From positions 124,001-188,000 of the forward strand of contig PYSS01000037.1 of NCBI GenBank assembly GCA_003049465.1: DNA of 64,000 bases. The letters run 5' to 3'. Shown one piece after another: positions 1-13,172 of the stretch. This DNA is from Magnaporthiopsis rhizophila (taxonomy: Eukaryota; Ascomycota; Sordariomycetes; Magnaporthales; Magnaporthaceae). Each line of letters opens with the position of its first letter. The stretch's first letter is position 1. A program made the position numbers and the translations under genes. Under the pieces are notes generated by a model. It saw only the letters and a program-made list of their open reading frames with translations. It had not been told where the DNA came from and made no database searches.

Positions 1-447
1 CTTTCACCCATCTCGGTGGTGGCGCAGGTCGAGCGCGCGGTGCGGTCGGCGACGGCGCGCTACTACGAGGGCTGGCTGGTGTGCGACGACGCGTCGTGCG
101 GCGCGCGCACTACCCAGATGAGCGTCTACGGCACCCGCTGCCTGGGTCCCAAGGGCCTTGCGCTTGACTGCCAGGGCCGCATGCGCTACGAGTTCGGCGA
201 ACGCGACATCTACAACCAGCTCGTCTATCTGGGCAGCCTATTCGACGTCGACAAGGTCCGTGCCCGCGCCGACGCCGCCGCCACAAGCGAGCCAGCAAAG
301 GAGAGCCTGCGTGTGCTTGCCGAGCACAACCGCGTCCGTTTCGCCACCGTCAAGGCCGTCGTGGACCGCTACCTGGACAAGTGTGGCCGCCAGTGGGTTG
401 CCATGGACACCCTGTTTGCCAAGCTGGGCTTTACCGCCGTCGCATGA
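1..447 (+). CDS. POL1: DNA polymerase alpha catalytic subunit, C-terminal fragment
   Basis: Catalytic subunit of the polymerase alpha-primase complex, which starts DNA synthesis at origins and on Okazaki fragments. Only the last 148 residues are present; frame 1 is open from the first base, so the gene begins outside the window. The fragment is the C-terminal zinc-binding module that contacts the B subunit and primase. Visible marks are RYYEGWLVCDD, the Cys pair CDDASC, then MSVYGTRCLGP, a later Cys before QGRMRYEF, and the family-typical segment DIYNQLVYLGSLFDVDK. The stop is TGA at 445-447. It converges on eIF4G, which is read from the other strand. The identification is firm; nothing can be said about the polymerase domain itself. 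Confidence 0.93.
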   Translation, partial: LSPISVVAQVERAVRSATARYYEGWLVCDDASCGARTTQMSVYGTRCLGPKGLALDCQGRMRYEFGERDIYNQLVYLGSLFDVDKVRARADAAATSEPAKESLRVLAEHNRVRFATVKAVVDRYLDKCGRQWVAMDTLFAKLGFTAVA

Positions 448-2091
448 TGGCACCGGTTTTGTAATTACTTTGTCTTCCTGTTCCCAGTCATGTATCGAGC
501 CTTCTCTTGTTTCTAATCTCTTTATACTTGTTGTTTTGTCTCCTCTCGTTGCCAGAATGCCGGCGTTGTTGGTACCTCATTGCCGGTGGGATGGATATGA
601 TATTATAGTATAGACGGCCGGGCAAGGGCAAGGACGTGAATTGGAGTAGTCGATCTGATAATGAGCTGTGTCACCTCATGCTTTCTCGGCTTGGACGCAG
701 CTATGTATTCGAGTATCCATTCAGCGTTCAAGGCCAATAAAACCAAAGTGCCGCCTGTCCAACATTCTGCGCCGGCCACCACTAGTACTACCCACCGTGT
801 CATCTGCATCTTGATATATCACAGGCCCACAAGCTCGCTCAGATCTGAAATGAGGATGGACAAGGGTAGATGGCAAAATAGGGACCATGGGACGAATGGA
901 AAGCATCAAGAAATATGAACGCGAGGTTGTAGGACTCCTCGAAAGCGAGAATGACACCAGCAAGGGCCCGAATATTTTCCATGAAACTTATCATCCCAGC
1001 CATCATCATCCCTTTGTCTAAGCGCCATCCCGTCGTCTTCACCCGTCATAATCACCTGTCATACTTTGGTCCGTCCGTCCTCCCAGTTAGAGACAGGAAG
1101 AAGAAAAGAAAGGGCGCACAAAGAAGAGACGAGGCAAGAAAAAAAAAAAGAAAAAAAAAAGGGATCGAGGAAGATAATAAAAGGGGGGAAAAAGGGAAGA
1201 AACGACAAACGTCCAATGCCGGGACAAAAGGAAAAATGACGGCTGGAGTAGCAACTGGAGACGTCAAGGGAGAATCAAAACGAATACCAAGCATAAACAG
1301 GCAAAAAGCAGTCGAGAAGACGGAAGGGGAGGGAAAGGCCAAAACGGGGTGATAAGGAAAAGGAAAGAAAAAAAAATGGAAATGAAAAATGGAAAAAGAG
1401 AAATGAAAAGAGGTAAGAGAGAGCGCGGGATCCTTCCTTTACCTCCATTTCAAATCATGCCACCGTTGCCAGCCTCCCACGATTTCGAGTTCGTGATTGG
1501 TTATCGAGGAGCCCCTCGGCCGGCTGATTCTTCTTTAGGAAAGATAATAAACACAGATAGAATCGAAGACATGAGGGGTGAGAAGAATAAGGAAAACGGA
1601 ACCGCCACACCAAAAGGGTGTCTGGGCGGTTGATCTATGATGGTGGTGGATGGCGGATGGAATTGAACGTGATCAAAATCCGAGGTATCGTGAGGAAGAA
1701 AACGAGGAAATCTGGCGGGCGCTTTTGATAAACAAAGGACAGCAGCAACAACAAATAACACCGACACGTGATGATAGCTTCCTCTTTTTCGTTTTTTTTT
1801 TTTTCTTTTTCGTCTTTTTTCTCCCTTTCTCAGCGTCGTCTTCTCTTCTGTCTTTCTTCGAGAATGGTTCTGGGAAATCGCGCGGTTTTTTGTTCAATAC
1901 CCTGTAAATGCAAGCAACAAGCACGCCCCTTCTATGCACATGTGGCCGAGCACGGTAAAATGGGTGGCAGATGGAAGAGCGCGCCGCGGAAATGACACGG
2001 CTCCCCACCACGCCAAGGAGAAGAAACGGAAAGGGACAGTGTGTGGGAGGAAGAAAGACAAGCAAGCAGGCAGGCAGGTGATGTCTCCCCC
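448..2091. other. Intergenic, convergent 3' regions of POL1 and eIF4G
   Basis: No gene seen. The plus strand is strongly purine-rich at about 1096-1430, with several runs of A and GA, and a T-rich stretch lies at about 1788-1830. These probably belong to 3' UTRs and polyadenylation regions of the two converging genes. Small open frames here look like chance. Confidence 0.6.
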
Positions 2092-5000
2092 TCAAACGCG
2101 TCCCTTGTTCGTGTCGGGTGTGACCTTGGAAAGTGCCGGTGATACCGCTGTCGAGGGCGGTGACGCCGGGTTTTCCGTCTCCATGTTTGCAAGAAGGCTG
2201 TGTGGTCGCTTGGTTAGCTTCTCCGCACATGCACAAATGTATGCTTCTTCACCGTGTAATCTCTTAGTCGTAACTCACCTGAACGCGTTGGTTGAGTCCC
2301 TGACTGGAGGGGTTCCCGTCCTGGAAGAAGCGCCAGAGTCCTCGCCGGCGCGACCAAAGGCGCCAACGCCACCAGGCCTGGCACGTCCGCTGTTGCTGCG
2401 GCTCGCAAACATGGAGCTGGGACCGAAGGTGGCGTTCTGTGAGCTCGTCCTCGCGGCCGAGCCCTTGAGCCGCCGCAGATCGTTCACATCGATCTGGTTT
2501 TGGTTGGGAGCAGGCTGGCCATAGCCCGGTAGGCCCCGTCCGTCGGCGCCACGGCCTCCCATGGGCGGCCTTCCACCGGGTCCACCCCTCTGGTTGCCTC
2601 GCGCGTTCTCGGCCGCCTTCTGTGCTGCCGCCGCCTCGGCCTCGGCGCGGACCTCGTCCAGCGTCTTCGGCCCCTTGTTGGCCTCCTTGGAAACCCAGTT
2701 GGCACGGCGCAGATCCACCATGTCCATCAGCATGAATTTGAGACGACTGGGCAGCTCGGGCATCTTGATCATGGCGTCGATGCGCTGGAAGTAGGCGTCC
2801 ATCATGTGTTTGCCCTGTGTCTTCTCCGTGTTGACGTCCAGGTTGCCTCCGATGGTGCGCAGAAGCTTGGAAAGCGACTCGATCTCGGCCTCGTCGGGCA
2901 CGCCGCGGTAGTCGACGAGCTTGCGCACACACTCGTGCATGATGCGCTCCGTCAGCATGCCGAGCTTGTACAGCTCGCCGATGAACTGAACCAGACCCAG
3001 ACCCCGCCTCTTGGCGGCCGCCGCGATGTAGTACTCGTCCGACAGCATGGCGGCCTCGCCCGCCTTGGGTTGATCGCCCTCCTTGGGCTCCGGAAGGTCG
3101 ATTTTCCAGCCGCGTTCAAACTCCTCCTGGCAGCGGTTGAGGAGGTACTTGCGGAACAGGGCGCCGCCGCTGACAACGTCGCCGTGCTTGTCCGTGATGC
3201 TGACATCGCGGATCTCGGGGCTCATGGTGTCCAGCATGCGCTTGCAGAACTTGGCGTACATGGACGCCCAGTGGGCCTCGTCCGTGGCCTTCTCGAAGGT
3301 GAGCTGGATGACCTGGCGCAGCGTGCGACCATCCTGTTCGTCCTTGGACTGGCCCGCGATCGCTAGGATCTGGTCGGCAATCTTGTCGAATTTCTCGGGA
3401 GTCATCTTGTTGAGAGCAGCCTTGACCTTGCGCTGCACCACCTCCGGGTCAAGAAGCTCACCCGCGGCACCTGCCGCCGCAGCCGCGGGCTTGTTGCCGA
3501 CGCTGCGCGGTTTCCATCCGGTGGCCGAGATGGTGATCGGCTTGACCTCAACGCCCTGCGTAAGTGGCATGGTCTTAGCAGCCTGTGCTTCGTTTTTGGC
3601 GCTGAAGTCTCGCTTGCTTCCGCCGCGCGTGGTCCTGCTTCCCTGGCGGGGCGAGTGGGGAATGTTCATGTTGTTGGACGGCGTGCGCGGCATCATGTTG
3701 CCACCCGGGAACGACCGCCCGAATGCGCCCATGCTACCGCCGCCCATGCTGTTGATGCCGCCCCGCGGCGGCGGGCCCATCCTGTCGCCTGGCCCTTGCG
3801 TTAGCTTGGACGGCGGCGCAATGAAGCCGCTGCCCATACCACCGCCGCCTCCAAAGTTGCTGGCGCCAGGGCGCGAGTTCTGGCGTCCTGACCCTGGCGC
3901 TGGTGTCCTGGCCGAGGCCGACCTGGAGCCTCCGTCGCCGTCACCGATCAGGGTCTTGACCTGTTGTCCAAACTCCATGGATGGCTGCTCCGTAAACACC
4001 TTCTGGAACTGGAGCAGGAAGTTGGAATCGTACTTGAAGCTCTTGCCCTTGCGGGCGACAGCAACGTTTAGCGCCGGGTTGGGAGAGTTGATGCCAGGAG
4101 GATAGAGGCTAGGCGCAATCGCCTCGAGAAATCGAGCTGATTTAAGCGACTGCAGGGCAGCACTGGGCTGCGGTGGCTCCACGGCACCTGTTTTCAGGGG
4201 CGCCAGGTTGAGTGCCGCAGGCTTGGAGCGTTGTTTCTCCGTGCCGCCCGACTTGGTGGCCGAAGAGGACGCGGTACTACCGCCGACGCTCAGGGATGCC
4301 AGCTTGTCAGTCACCGAGCTGACGCTCGCGGCTGTCGGCTCCTTGGAGTCTGAGCCCTTGGCGGCCGAGGCGTCGGTGCTCAGTTTGCCGCTTGCCTTAG
4401 CCTCCGCCTCTGCCCGTTTCTTCTCGCGCTCCTCTTCCAGGCGCTCCATTTCGCGCTCCTGCTCCCGGAGTTTGCGGTCGTTCTCGGCTGCGTTCTTTAT
4501 CCGGTTCTCCTCGTCAAGCCGCTTCTTCTCCTCCGCCGCAGCCTTCTTCTTGGCCTCGTACTCGGCAGCCTTTCTCTCACGCTCCGCTTCGGCCTCCTCC
4601 ATCTCCCGGATCATACGCTCCATCTCCTCGTCCTCATCCACCTCAGGCTGGGGTTCCGGTTCCTTGTCAGCCTCGGCAGCGGCGGTTTCCGCAACCTGAG
4701 GCTGACTCTCGCTGGGCGCAGCATCAGCCTGCGGCGTCTCCTTGTCCTCAGTTGGCTTGTCGGCAGCAGCCTTGGCAGCCTCCTGATCCACGGCGTCTGA
4801 TTTGTCGGCGTCCTCGCCACTGCCCGGAGCCTTGGCACTCGGCTCGTCGGCAGGAGCATCCGCTGTTTGCGGGGCAGCGTCCTTTGCCTCGGCCGGCGCA
4901 CCAGCCGTCTGGGTCTTGTGCACCTGCTCTCTGAACTCGCTCCTCAGCTGCTCGGCAGTTTTGGAGCTCTCCGACCGAGCATGCGATGGTGCGGCCGTTT

Positions 5001-6977
5001 TGGGAGGTGGTGTTGAAGAAGAGCTGACCACCGGTGGGGTCTTAGACTGTTGGATGCTAGGAACCGGCGACGCAGGTGCCTTGAGGCTGGTCAGGTCGAC
5101 AGCCTCCCCTGCAGCGTTCTTGATCGTAATCCTAGTGGCGGCCTTCTTGGGGATGACAAAGGACGCAGAGGATGAGACGACGGCGGGCTTAGCCGTCGCA
5201 GTATGCACCGGTGCCGGAGGCGCCTGGGTTGCTGCTTGCGTCTGCGGGTGTCCGGTACTAGAGTTAGGTCTCTCCGACACCTGTGATGCATTCCGAGACA
5301 TGGGCTGGGCCTGGGGTGGGTATGGCCCCTGAGTGTAAGGCTGCTGGAAACCCGGGGATGGAGATGGGCCCGGGGGCGGCATGCCGTATGGTATCGAGGG
5401 AGGCATTTGAGGGTACTGGGGGTAGCCCATGCCCATCATGGACTGCTGGCGTGGATCGAAAGGGGGAGGGAAGGGATATGTCTGCTTCTTGTAAGTCAGC
5501 AAGCGATCGAAGCCACCACTTGTCGGTGACAAGTCTATCTTTTCTCCGAACACAAGGGGAGTCGGGTCCAGCTTGGAAGCGACTTTGAGGACGTGCGATG
5601 GGCGCTGCAGGTGCGGCTGGTCGCGCTGGGGTGCGAGTGCGACTACCGTCATCTTGACCGTGTCGCCGCCAGAGCCGACGTGATTGCCTGCTATCCTCTG
5701 CAGAGGGCTGTGCGGGCAGGAGGTATCATTTACATTAGGGTAGGCCGGCGGGATGTATGCGTTGAACCCTTGCTGCGGGGGGTGGACCGGCAGTGACTGA
5801 TTCATCGTCGGTGTGCCACCTGGGTTGGGCATCGCGTTGCCCATGGCGGGACTCCCCCGGGGTTGGGGAGAGCTCTGGTAGGGGGGCATGCCCCGCTGGT
5901 TCTGCGGGTAGTTCATGCCGCCCCGCCCCTGTCCGCCATGTCCTCCGCCGCGGCCGTGACCGTACTGACCGCCAGGAGGGTAGCCCATGGGGTTATTGTA
6001 GCCGCCGGCGTTGTTGTAGCCGCCGCGACCACGACCGCCTGATGGACCAAAACCACCGCCGCCTCTTGCGATGCCAGGGCCGCCGTGGCCTCCTGCGTTG
6101 TCATGGACAGAATGTGTGCTTCCATGTCGCATGTGTGGAGATCCAGACCCCATGGGGTGAGGTCCCTGTGAAAGGTGCTTCATGTGCCGCTGCGCAGGGG
6201 GGAACTCCAAAGTTAGCAGATGCACGCTATGATACGAAATGATCAAATATGTCCACCACCCTTGTACGTATGAAGAAAGAAAATGCCTTCGTGACGAATT
6301 ATGGGAAGACGAGGCAGGAATGAAATGTGTGGCGAGGGCCGACGACTAGGACGGAAACCAGCAAAGAAGAGCAAACAGAAATCCGAACTCACCTCGCCAT
6401 CACCACCAAGGCTACCAAACTTCATACTTGGCCCGCCGTCTTGCGCCATCATTGATGGTGGTCTGCCTCCACTGGCAGACGGCTGGGGAATCGGAGATGG
6501 TGAATGCGCCGGCGAGGGAACGCGGGCATTGTTCCCGGGAATGGGAATCGGGGCAGATGCTCCTTGCTGAGGTGTGCTATGGGCGATGGCCGGTGATTCC
6601 TTGTAGCCAAACTGAATGTTGCCCTTGGGCCCTCCGACGGCGCCTCCGTTCACAATGTAGCCGCTCGGGCCGTTTGCGCTGATGGTGACCGAGCTCTTCC
6701 GGTCGTGGCCGTTGGTGGCTGCGGTGGGTCCAGTCGTCGGCAGGGCGGGCGTGATCGCCTGGCGGCCGTTCACTGGAGATGCGGACGAGGGCTTTCCATG
6801 TTGCTGGCCACCCGGCACAGAGGAACCAACCACCACAGGCGGCAGGTTCGATCCAGCCGCACTCAACGGCGTCGCGATGGGCTTCTTGGCAGTACCAGCG
6901 GCCGAAGCATACGACGTGGTCGAGGGAGCACTGGGGTTCTGCGCCGGGGTTTGGTCCTGGTTTGCAGTAGAAGTCAT
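2092..6977 (-). CDS. Translation initiation factor eIF4G
   Basis: Scaffold of the eIF4F cap-binding complex in the cytoplasm; it bridges eIF4E, eIF4A, eIF3 and poly(A)-binding protein. Three exons: 6977-6393, 6189-2279 and 2197-2092, giving 1533 residues. Intron 1 has donor GTGAGT, branch CTAAC and acceptor CAG. Intron 2 has donor GTGAGT, branch CTAAC and acceptor CACAG, and adds a Ser/Pro-rich tail after NAFS. The N-terminus is SYASAAG-like, followed by a Gly/Arg-rich segment and a long low-complexity linker with a charged coiled coil (about 710-780). The eIF4E-binding motif YDSNFLL is at about residue 912. The MIF4G HEAT domain runs from about 1110 to 1360 (KVKAALNKMTPEKF through DLRRANW). 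As usual in fungi there is no MA3/W2 region. The upstream neighbour Aquarius is on the same strand. Confidence 0.95.
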
Positions 6978-8612
6978 AAGGACACTTGGTCGGCCGTCGC
7001 AGCGGTGGGATCTAGGTGTGCGCGCTGGGCGGAGTTCGTGGTCGTGGCGGTCGGTTGCCCGGGTGGAAAGTCAGGTCGGCAAGCCGAGCGTCAAAATCCA
7101 GGCCTGTCGTCGTCGAAACAGTGAGAGAGTGGCGGTCGCGTGTGGTCAGCAAGGCCGAAGCTGGCGATACGACCGGCGGGCGAAGAATGTTCCGTCTTGA
7201 CCGCTGAGGGCTCGGGAACGAAAGGCGGTTCCAAACGGGAGTGGCTGGGGCCGATGCGAAAGAATGCACCGTCGCAAGAAGCGCTCTGGACTTCGACCCA
7301 AGCTTGGCTCGATCTTGCCCTCGATTGCGGCGACAAGGAATGAGACCTGCGCGGAATGTGGCCGCTGAAATGAAAATTAGGGAGGAAAGGAACAAAGATC
7401 CCGATCGTATTAGGGGGAGTGTAGTATCACAGACCCCGTCAATGTGATTCTGTGATGAGGTGCGATGTGCCGTCGTCACAGAATGTGGTGAAGGGGGGGA
7501 AAAAAAAAGAGGGAGGAGCGAGAGAACGGAGAGGAGCCGGTTGTTGCCCCAGTCTCTTACCCTCACAGATTTTTTTTTTGCCCTCTTTTCCCTTTTTTTT
7601 TTTTTTTTTTCCCTTCTGCTTTTACCTTTGGCAGCGTCAGCCACAAATGTGGCGCCACCTCTAAAGAAATTTTGTTTGGGTTTCAGTGGGGCAAATCCAA
7701 TGGACGGTTGGTGGAACGTGCAAGTCCCAGAGTGTGGTGCAGCCTTTAAGCGTGAACAGATCTCAACTCCATCCCACGTCGCCTGCTGCGGCAGGTGGAA
7801 AAGTCGAGTTGGTTTTCTGGGCAAGACGTGCCGGCGATTATCTCCACGTCCTCTTCTCGAGCCACACATCGCCCAAAATTACTTTTGGTTAACGCCAACT
7901 CCGCTTTCAGGTCTCTCTTGGACTTTGGCATCCCATTCACACGTGCCGTTGGTGCACATACGTTACAGGCACAGTAGGCCTAGCTTAAGTAGCAGCCAGG
8001 TGTGCAACTTTGTATTTTGGCATCTCCAGGTCGCCCTACCACCCTTTTGCCCATTTCCTCTTTTTAAGCCGCACACTTTTTTTTCCCCCCTTATCTCCGC
8101 TCCCGACCATAATTTCTCGGACGAGGCAAAAGCAACGGTTGCCTGTTCTTCCCAATTCGACTCAGGGGCTTGTGATTGCCCAGCCCTGCACCATCCGTCG
8201 AGTCATTAAACAGGGGTCCTACAGATCGAAAGCTTCCGGAAAAAGCGCCCGATTTTCGTTAGCCCTTGGTGGCTTGCGCGTTGACGCCAGGAGACTCTGC
8301 ACGCCCCTCCATCCTCTGTTTGATTATGCTGCACCCCCAAGTCTCGACGCATCACCCTCAAAGTCCATTGCCGTTGTAGGCTTGTAGGCTTGCAGGCTTG
8401 ACGGTTCAATTATCCACTCATCCAGGATGCACTTTGTGAGACAAGGTTGTTTTTCTCTCTCTCTTCTTTCCCTCTTCTTTTCCATTACAGCTGTGACGTA
8501 GACCCCCCGCCCGTTCATCTCCTCCCATCGGGCACCAAGGACCGTGCAGACCTCAAAAAGTCGTACAACCCTAGGCCGCGCCCGAAACGGACTGACTCAA
8601 CTCTCTGTTCAC
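6978..8612. promoter_or_regulatory. eIF4G promoter and leader; 3' region of Aquarius
   Basis: Intergenic between two minus-strand genes. It holds homopolymer-rich DNA: a G/A run at about 7493-7515 and interrupted T runs at about 7570-7612 and 8081-8092. On the transcribed strand these are purine tracts upstream of eIF4G, common in fungal promoters. A 285-codon minus-strand frame (7012-7869) lacks any recognisable domain and overlaps these tracts, so it is not called as a gene. Confidence 0.5.
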
Positions 8613-11600
8613 TCAACCTGCCACAGCCCCACCACCCTCGTCTTCGTCTGCCTCCTCCACCACTTCCATCCGCTGCGAGTCCGCCAACGGAGGGGGCAAT
8701 GGACTTGCTTCTTGCGGGGTCGCCGCAGACGCCAGGCCGTGCTCGTTTCCGAGTTGCTCGAGCTTGGTCCCCGTCATTTCAAACACATACTGGCCTAGAT
8801 GCTCCACGCCCTCCATTACGACTTCTCCGGGCACATTCTTGCCGTCAGTCTCATCCGACTGGCGCCTCTGGGAAGGCCAAAGCTCGCCGGTGACCAACGT
8901 GAGCTTGTCGGGTCGGAGAAGGAGTTTTTGGAACGCTTGTCCGAGCTCCAAACAAGCCTCGAATACTTGTCGACGCCCCAAAATATATAGACCAAGACGC
9001 GCGCGGGACAGAGCCACCGTTAGGCGGCGGATGTCGCGAAGATAGCCAACTCGCGAAGTACGAGTAAGAGATAGTATGATGTCTGCCACGCAAAGGAGAG
9101 TTAGGCACACAAACAGTACGGACCACACAGGAGTCGAAGGGTTGGAAGAATACATAGATGTGGATGAACTTACAGTCGTTCTGCTCTCCTTGGTATTTGT
9201 CGACCGTGGTCACGACTTTGGGGAGGCCGAATATCGGATTCCTCGCGCAACGGTGCGCCAGCACGTCCTTGACTAGTGCACGCTGCCCAGCGTACGTTGT
9301 GAGGATGCTGATCTTGGATGCCGGGTAGCCAAGCAGCCTCATATATTGGTAAATGGCCACTGCATATTCGGCCTCACCCAGGTTCTGGATGAAGTGCGGG
9401 GTGGGCTCCGACTCGCCATGGCCACGGTAGTCCGGCACGTCAATGAACTGGTAGTCATATCTGAAGCCAGCGTTGGCAATGGAGAACTCCTCGCTCGATT
9501 CGACGTGCGGTAGATTGCCTAGGCTGTTGTATCGCCAGCTGTAAAGACTCGCAATCGACGGCCGGGCACGCCCCTGCTGGTCTAAGTTGATGGTGGGCAC
9601 ACCTAAGCGGACCAGACGAGAAAAGAAGGACTGCTCCAGGTTGGCATAATGGCGGAAGGCGAGGCTCTGGATGACGGGCGAGTTCTGGTAGTGGTCTCCG
9701 CAGAGGACCACACGCTGGAGAGGCACCTTGCCACCTCGTGCCTTTTGCATGGCCAGTGGGATGAAGCATTCCATCTCAGTTATCTGCGCCGCCTCTTCTA
9801 TGACCACATTGTCGTAGCGGAAGTTCAGAGAAGCGATCTCGTCTCGCCTCATGGCCGCATGTGTGGAAGTCATGGCTATGATGCGGGCTTCGTTGGTGAG
9901 GAGGTAGTTGGCCTTGTCCTTGTCGCGCCGGAGTATCTCAAAAGGCCGCACATCAGCGAGTTCCGAAAACACCTTGGAGATGTGTCGGTAACACCCAGCG
10001 GCAATATCCAGTACCGCCTCTCTATCAGCATCCTCAGGGAAGAGAGGTTGTGGGGCATCAGAGAAGAAAGTGGCGAAGGGGAAGGCCGCGACAATATCAG
10101 CGGCAGTGGAGGAGCTATCGCTGGTGACATCCGTGAACCTGGCCCAAGCCGGCTCGACGTACGCCGAGTTGAAGTATCCAGCTGTCTCGGCCGAGTTCCC
10201 ATGGGCTCCAGGGGCGCCCATACTCGCCGCCAGCTTGCTGACTTCTTGGAGATACCGATCCCTATTGCTTAAGAACGACTCGACTCTGCCTGCCTTGCCA
10301 AAGTTGTCGCTGGTCTCGAGGTCTTCCTCGCCGTGCCCGAGTCGCAGGAGGTGACGGCCGTCAATATCAAGGGCGACAATCTTGGCAAAAAGCTGGTTGA
10401 GAGCCTGATTGCTATGTGCGATGAGCAGGGTTCGCTGCGTGGGGAAGCTGTGATAGATATTGCTGATAATTTGTGTCGCAACGTCCGTTTTGCCCGTGCC
10501 CGGCGGGCCCACAATGACGGTCAGGCCCGGCTGTGTCCCGGACATGATGGCCTCTATCTGCGCAGGTGTGAAGCGGATGCCGTTGAGCTTTGGCGCATCA
10601 ATCGGATATGGCCCGCTGTTCGGGGGTTTGTACGTAGAAACATTGACGGTTTCAACCTCGGATATCAGGGCCGGCTCGGCGTCTCTCCGCCGCTTTTTAG
10701 ACGGCTTCGCCGGTGTGTTCTCCTCGCGGCGATCGAGCGTCTCTAGGACGTAAGGGGGGCCAAAACTTCCTGAAACATCGTTGCCAGGCTCCACAATCCT
10801 CCCAGGGAGGCTCTCCACGAGGTGCTGCCAATCGATAAACGTGTCCCTGAAGTCCAGCTTCTTGATGCGGTTGGGTAGTAGCTTGTATGTAGCAGCCGCC
10901 GGATCCCCGTATCCCAGGAAGGCCTCGTGAAGCCATGGCGCCAGTGGCACGTCCGAGAGCGAAAGACTCCTGATAGATTCCAGAACCGGCTTGAAATTGT
11001 TTTCTCGCCCACTCCTTCGAAGCAGCACGTTGATGCGACTGTAAACATCGTTCTGCTCTGAGGGTAGCTTGGTCTCCGCGTCAGCCTTGTACGTCTTGGC
11101 GTCAAGCCTCAGCTGAATCCTCATGATGAAGCCACGACGATGACTATCTGAGAAGGGGGGCTGATCCCGGACCGGCCGGCCTCTGTCATCGAAGATCTGC
11201 AGAACCTCAGCGGCACGAACCGCCTGCACTCCCTTTTGAGGCTCCCCCGGCGCGGAGCCTCCGTTATCAAAAGCCCCTTGGCCTGCAGCGTCCACGGCGA
11301 GGAGGAACACGACATCATCCGGCCGCAGGGCCTCCCAGTCCCTTCTGGTTGCCTCTGGCACGTGACGGAGATCGATGCTGACCTCGGCTCGGACAAGTGA
11401 TGGAACGTCGTCTCCCACCAGGGCGGGGACGGTCTCGATAATTCTACCAGCAGATCCCTGGCCGTCAGCAAACAGGAAATCGAGACGCATAGAGCGGTGG
11501 ATGAAGAGGGGCGGCATTCTGCATACGATGGCTTTGTAATTGGAAGGGCCATCCGGGAGCTTCCCCCAAATGAGGTCTCATCCGGCCGGCGAGACTGGGG

Positions 11601-13172
11601 CTTCAGTCTCTGGATCGCTGCCTCAATATCCTTGCGTATGCCGTAGAACGCCTCGCATCTATACAGCATAAATGCTCGCCAAAGGAAATCGCCCACTGAG
11701 AGATACTGAAGATTCAGTTTCGGCAGCGCGAGTGGGCGGGCGCCGTCGTAACTGTCAGCGCGTTGCAGACTCCGCTCGAACAACGTCCGCTCCGTCGGCA
11801 AGACGGGCATGTCTCGCAAGGTCCCCTGGAAGGTAGGTCTCTTCTCGAACATGGAGAGGAGCACTTCCATCAGGAGCTTGCGGTCTACGGCCAAATCTGA
11901 GGGGCTTGGATAGGATGTTCGCAGCTGGAGCCTGGATGCCAGCTCCACGAGTTCATCATCCGTCAACGGACCCAGCAGATTCTCCAGCTCGCCACGGTCG
12001 CCAATAGACCCGTAGTTGGACAGTGCCAGAACCGTCAGCTTATCTTTGAAATGCTTGAGAGCTACCCGTTGTAGCCTGGCTAGATCGGCACACCGTTGAT
12101 CGTAAGCCTCGGTACGGCTAAGTTGCACGCCAGTGTGGTCGTTGACGGGAAAGAGCGTGAAATGTTGCAATAGCCTGTGCAATTCTCGAAGAGGTTCGCT
12201 AGCCTCGTCGCAATACACTGGCGAGAGGCGCATGGCAGCCAGGACGTGGAGATCTCCCAGGAGGGTGTTGACGTAGCGCCTGGTGGGAAGTTGGCTCTGG
12301 AGGTCGATGAGAAGCTCCGTAAAGCGCTCACAGTAGCCGGCATGCTCAGGGGTCGCACTTTTGTCGTGCATCAGGCGGAAGAAGTCGAGAACAAGTGTGT
12401 AGAGCCACGATCTCTCGAATCGCAAGCGAGCCTTGGTGGCATCGTCGGCGGCGTCATATCTCTTTGCTGAAGCTCTCCAAGCCTTGCGCAACTGGTGATC
12501 CTGGTCCAAGAGACCATCGCGCTTTTCCGCCGTCGACAAGTTGTGCCATGTAGAGATGGACACCAACGGGGCACATTCTTTGCGCACTATGGCGCAGTCC
12601 AGGGACTGGAAGGCGTAGATGATGAAGGAGAGTACGTGCGTCCTGACAGGCAGGGGAAGGGCCTGATCGAGGCTGATGGAGAGGATCCGGCGGAACAGGC
12701 TCGAAAAATCAGCTGGCCGGTCCTCGAAGATGGGCCATGTGTCAAGCCTCTCCCGCCTCTTCGTATTCGCGACGAATACTATTAGTAGCACGTGGTGCTG
12801 GGAGGCATCCTCATCATATCCGGGCCATAAGTAACTGTAGAAGGTTTGCGAGAAGTTAGCATTGGTGACGCGCCCATGGCTTAGAGGCACAGGGGGTTTC
12901 TTCGTTGGTTACCTCTCAAGCAGTTGGAGACTCTCTAGCGCCAAAAGCGACTTGTGTTGAAAGTTCTCACGCTCCAACGAGCCCCATATCTCCTTCTTCA
13001 ACACATCGTTCTTTACCTTGACCTTGGCGGCTCGCTTCGATGATTTGAGCCAGTGTTGGCGGGCAAGATGGGCAAATTCCGAGTCACTGTCGCGTGGCTC
13101 CGTAGTCGATCGGCTGGAGCTGGCCTCGGTCTGTGGCTGCCGGCCACTCCTCAGTCGCTTCGCCGTGGGCAT
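8613..13172 (-). CDS. cwf11: Intron-binding spliceosomal helicase, Aquarius/Cwf11 family
   Basis: SF1 RNA helicase that binds introns near the branch site in the spliceosome and is linked to R-loop suppression in animals. Four exons: 13172-12913, 12834-11527, 11443-9174 and 9082-8613, giving 1435 residues, close to the family length. Junctions restore family-typical reading (SYLWPGY; KPSIIETVPALVGDD; QNDYIILSLTRTSRVG). The N-terminal helical ARM region starts with FAHLARQHWLK. The helicase core has Walker A GPPGTGKT at about residue 834, motif II as EEAA rather than DEAA at about 1070, VTTVDKYQGEQND, and motif VI ALSRARLGLYILGR. The C-terminus is Glu/Gly-rich. The start at 13172 (MPTAKRLRSG) was chosen because the 54 in-frame codons before it look unlike the family. 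It is divergent from THO1. Confidence 0.94.

Noticed and set aside
7012..7869. 285-codon minus-strand frame upstream of eIF4G
   Set aside because: Low-complexity Lys/Arg runs arise from the homopolymer tracts; no domain, and it overlaps the eIF4G promoter region.
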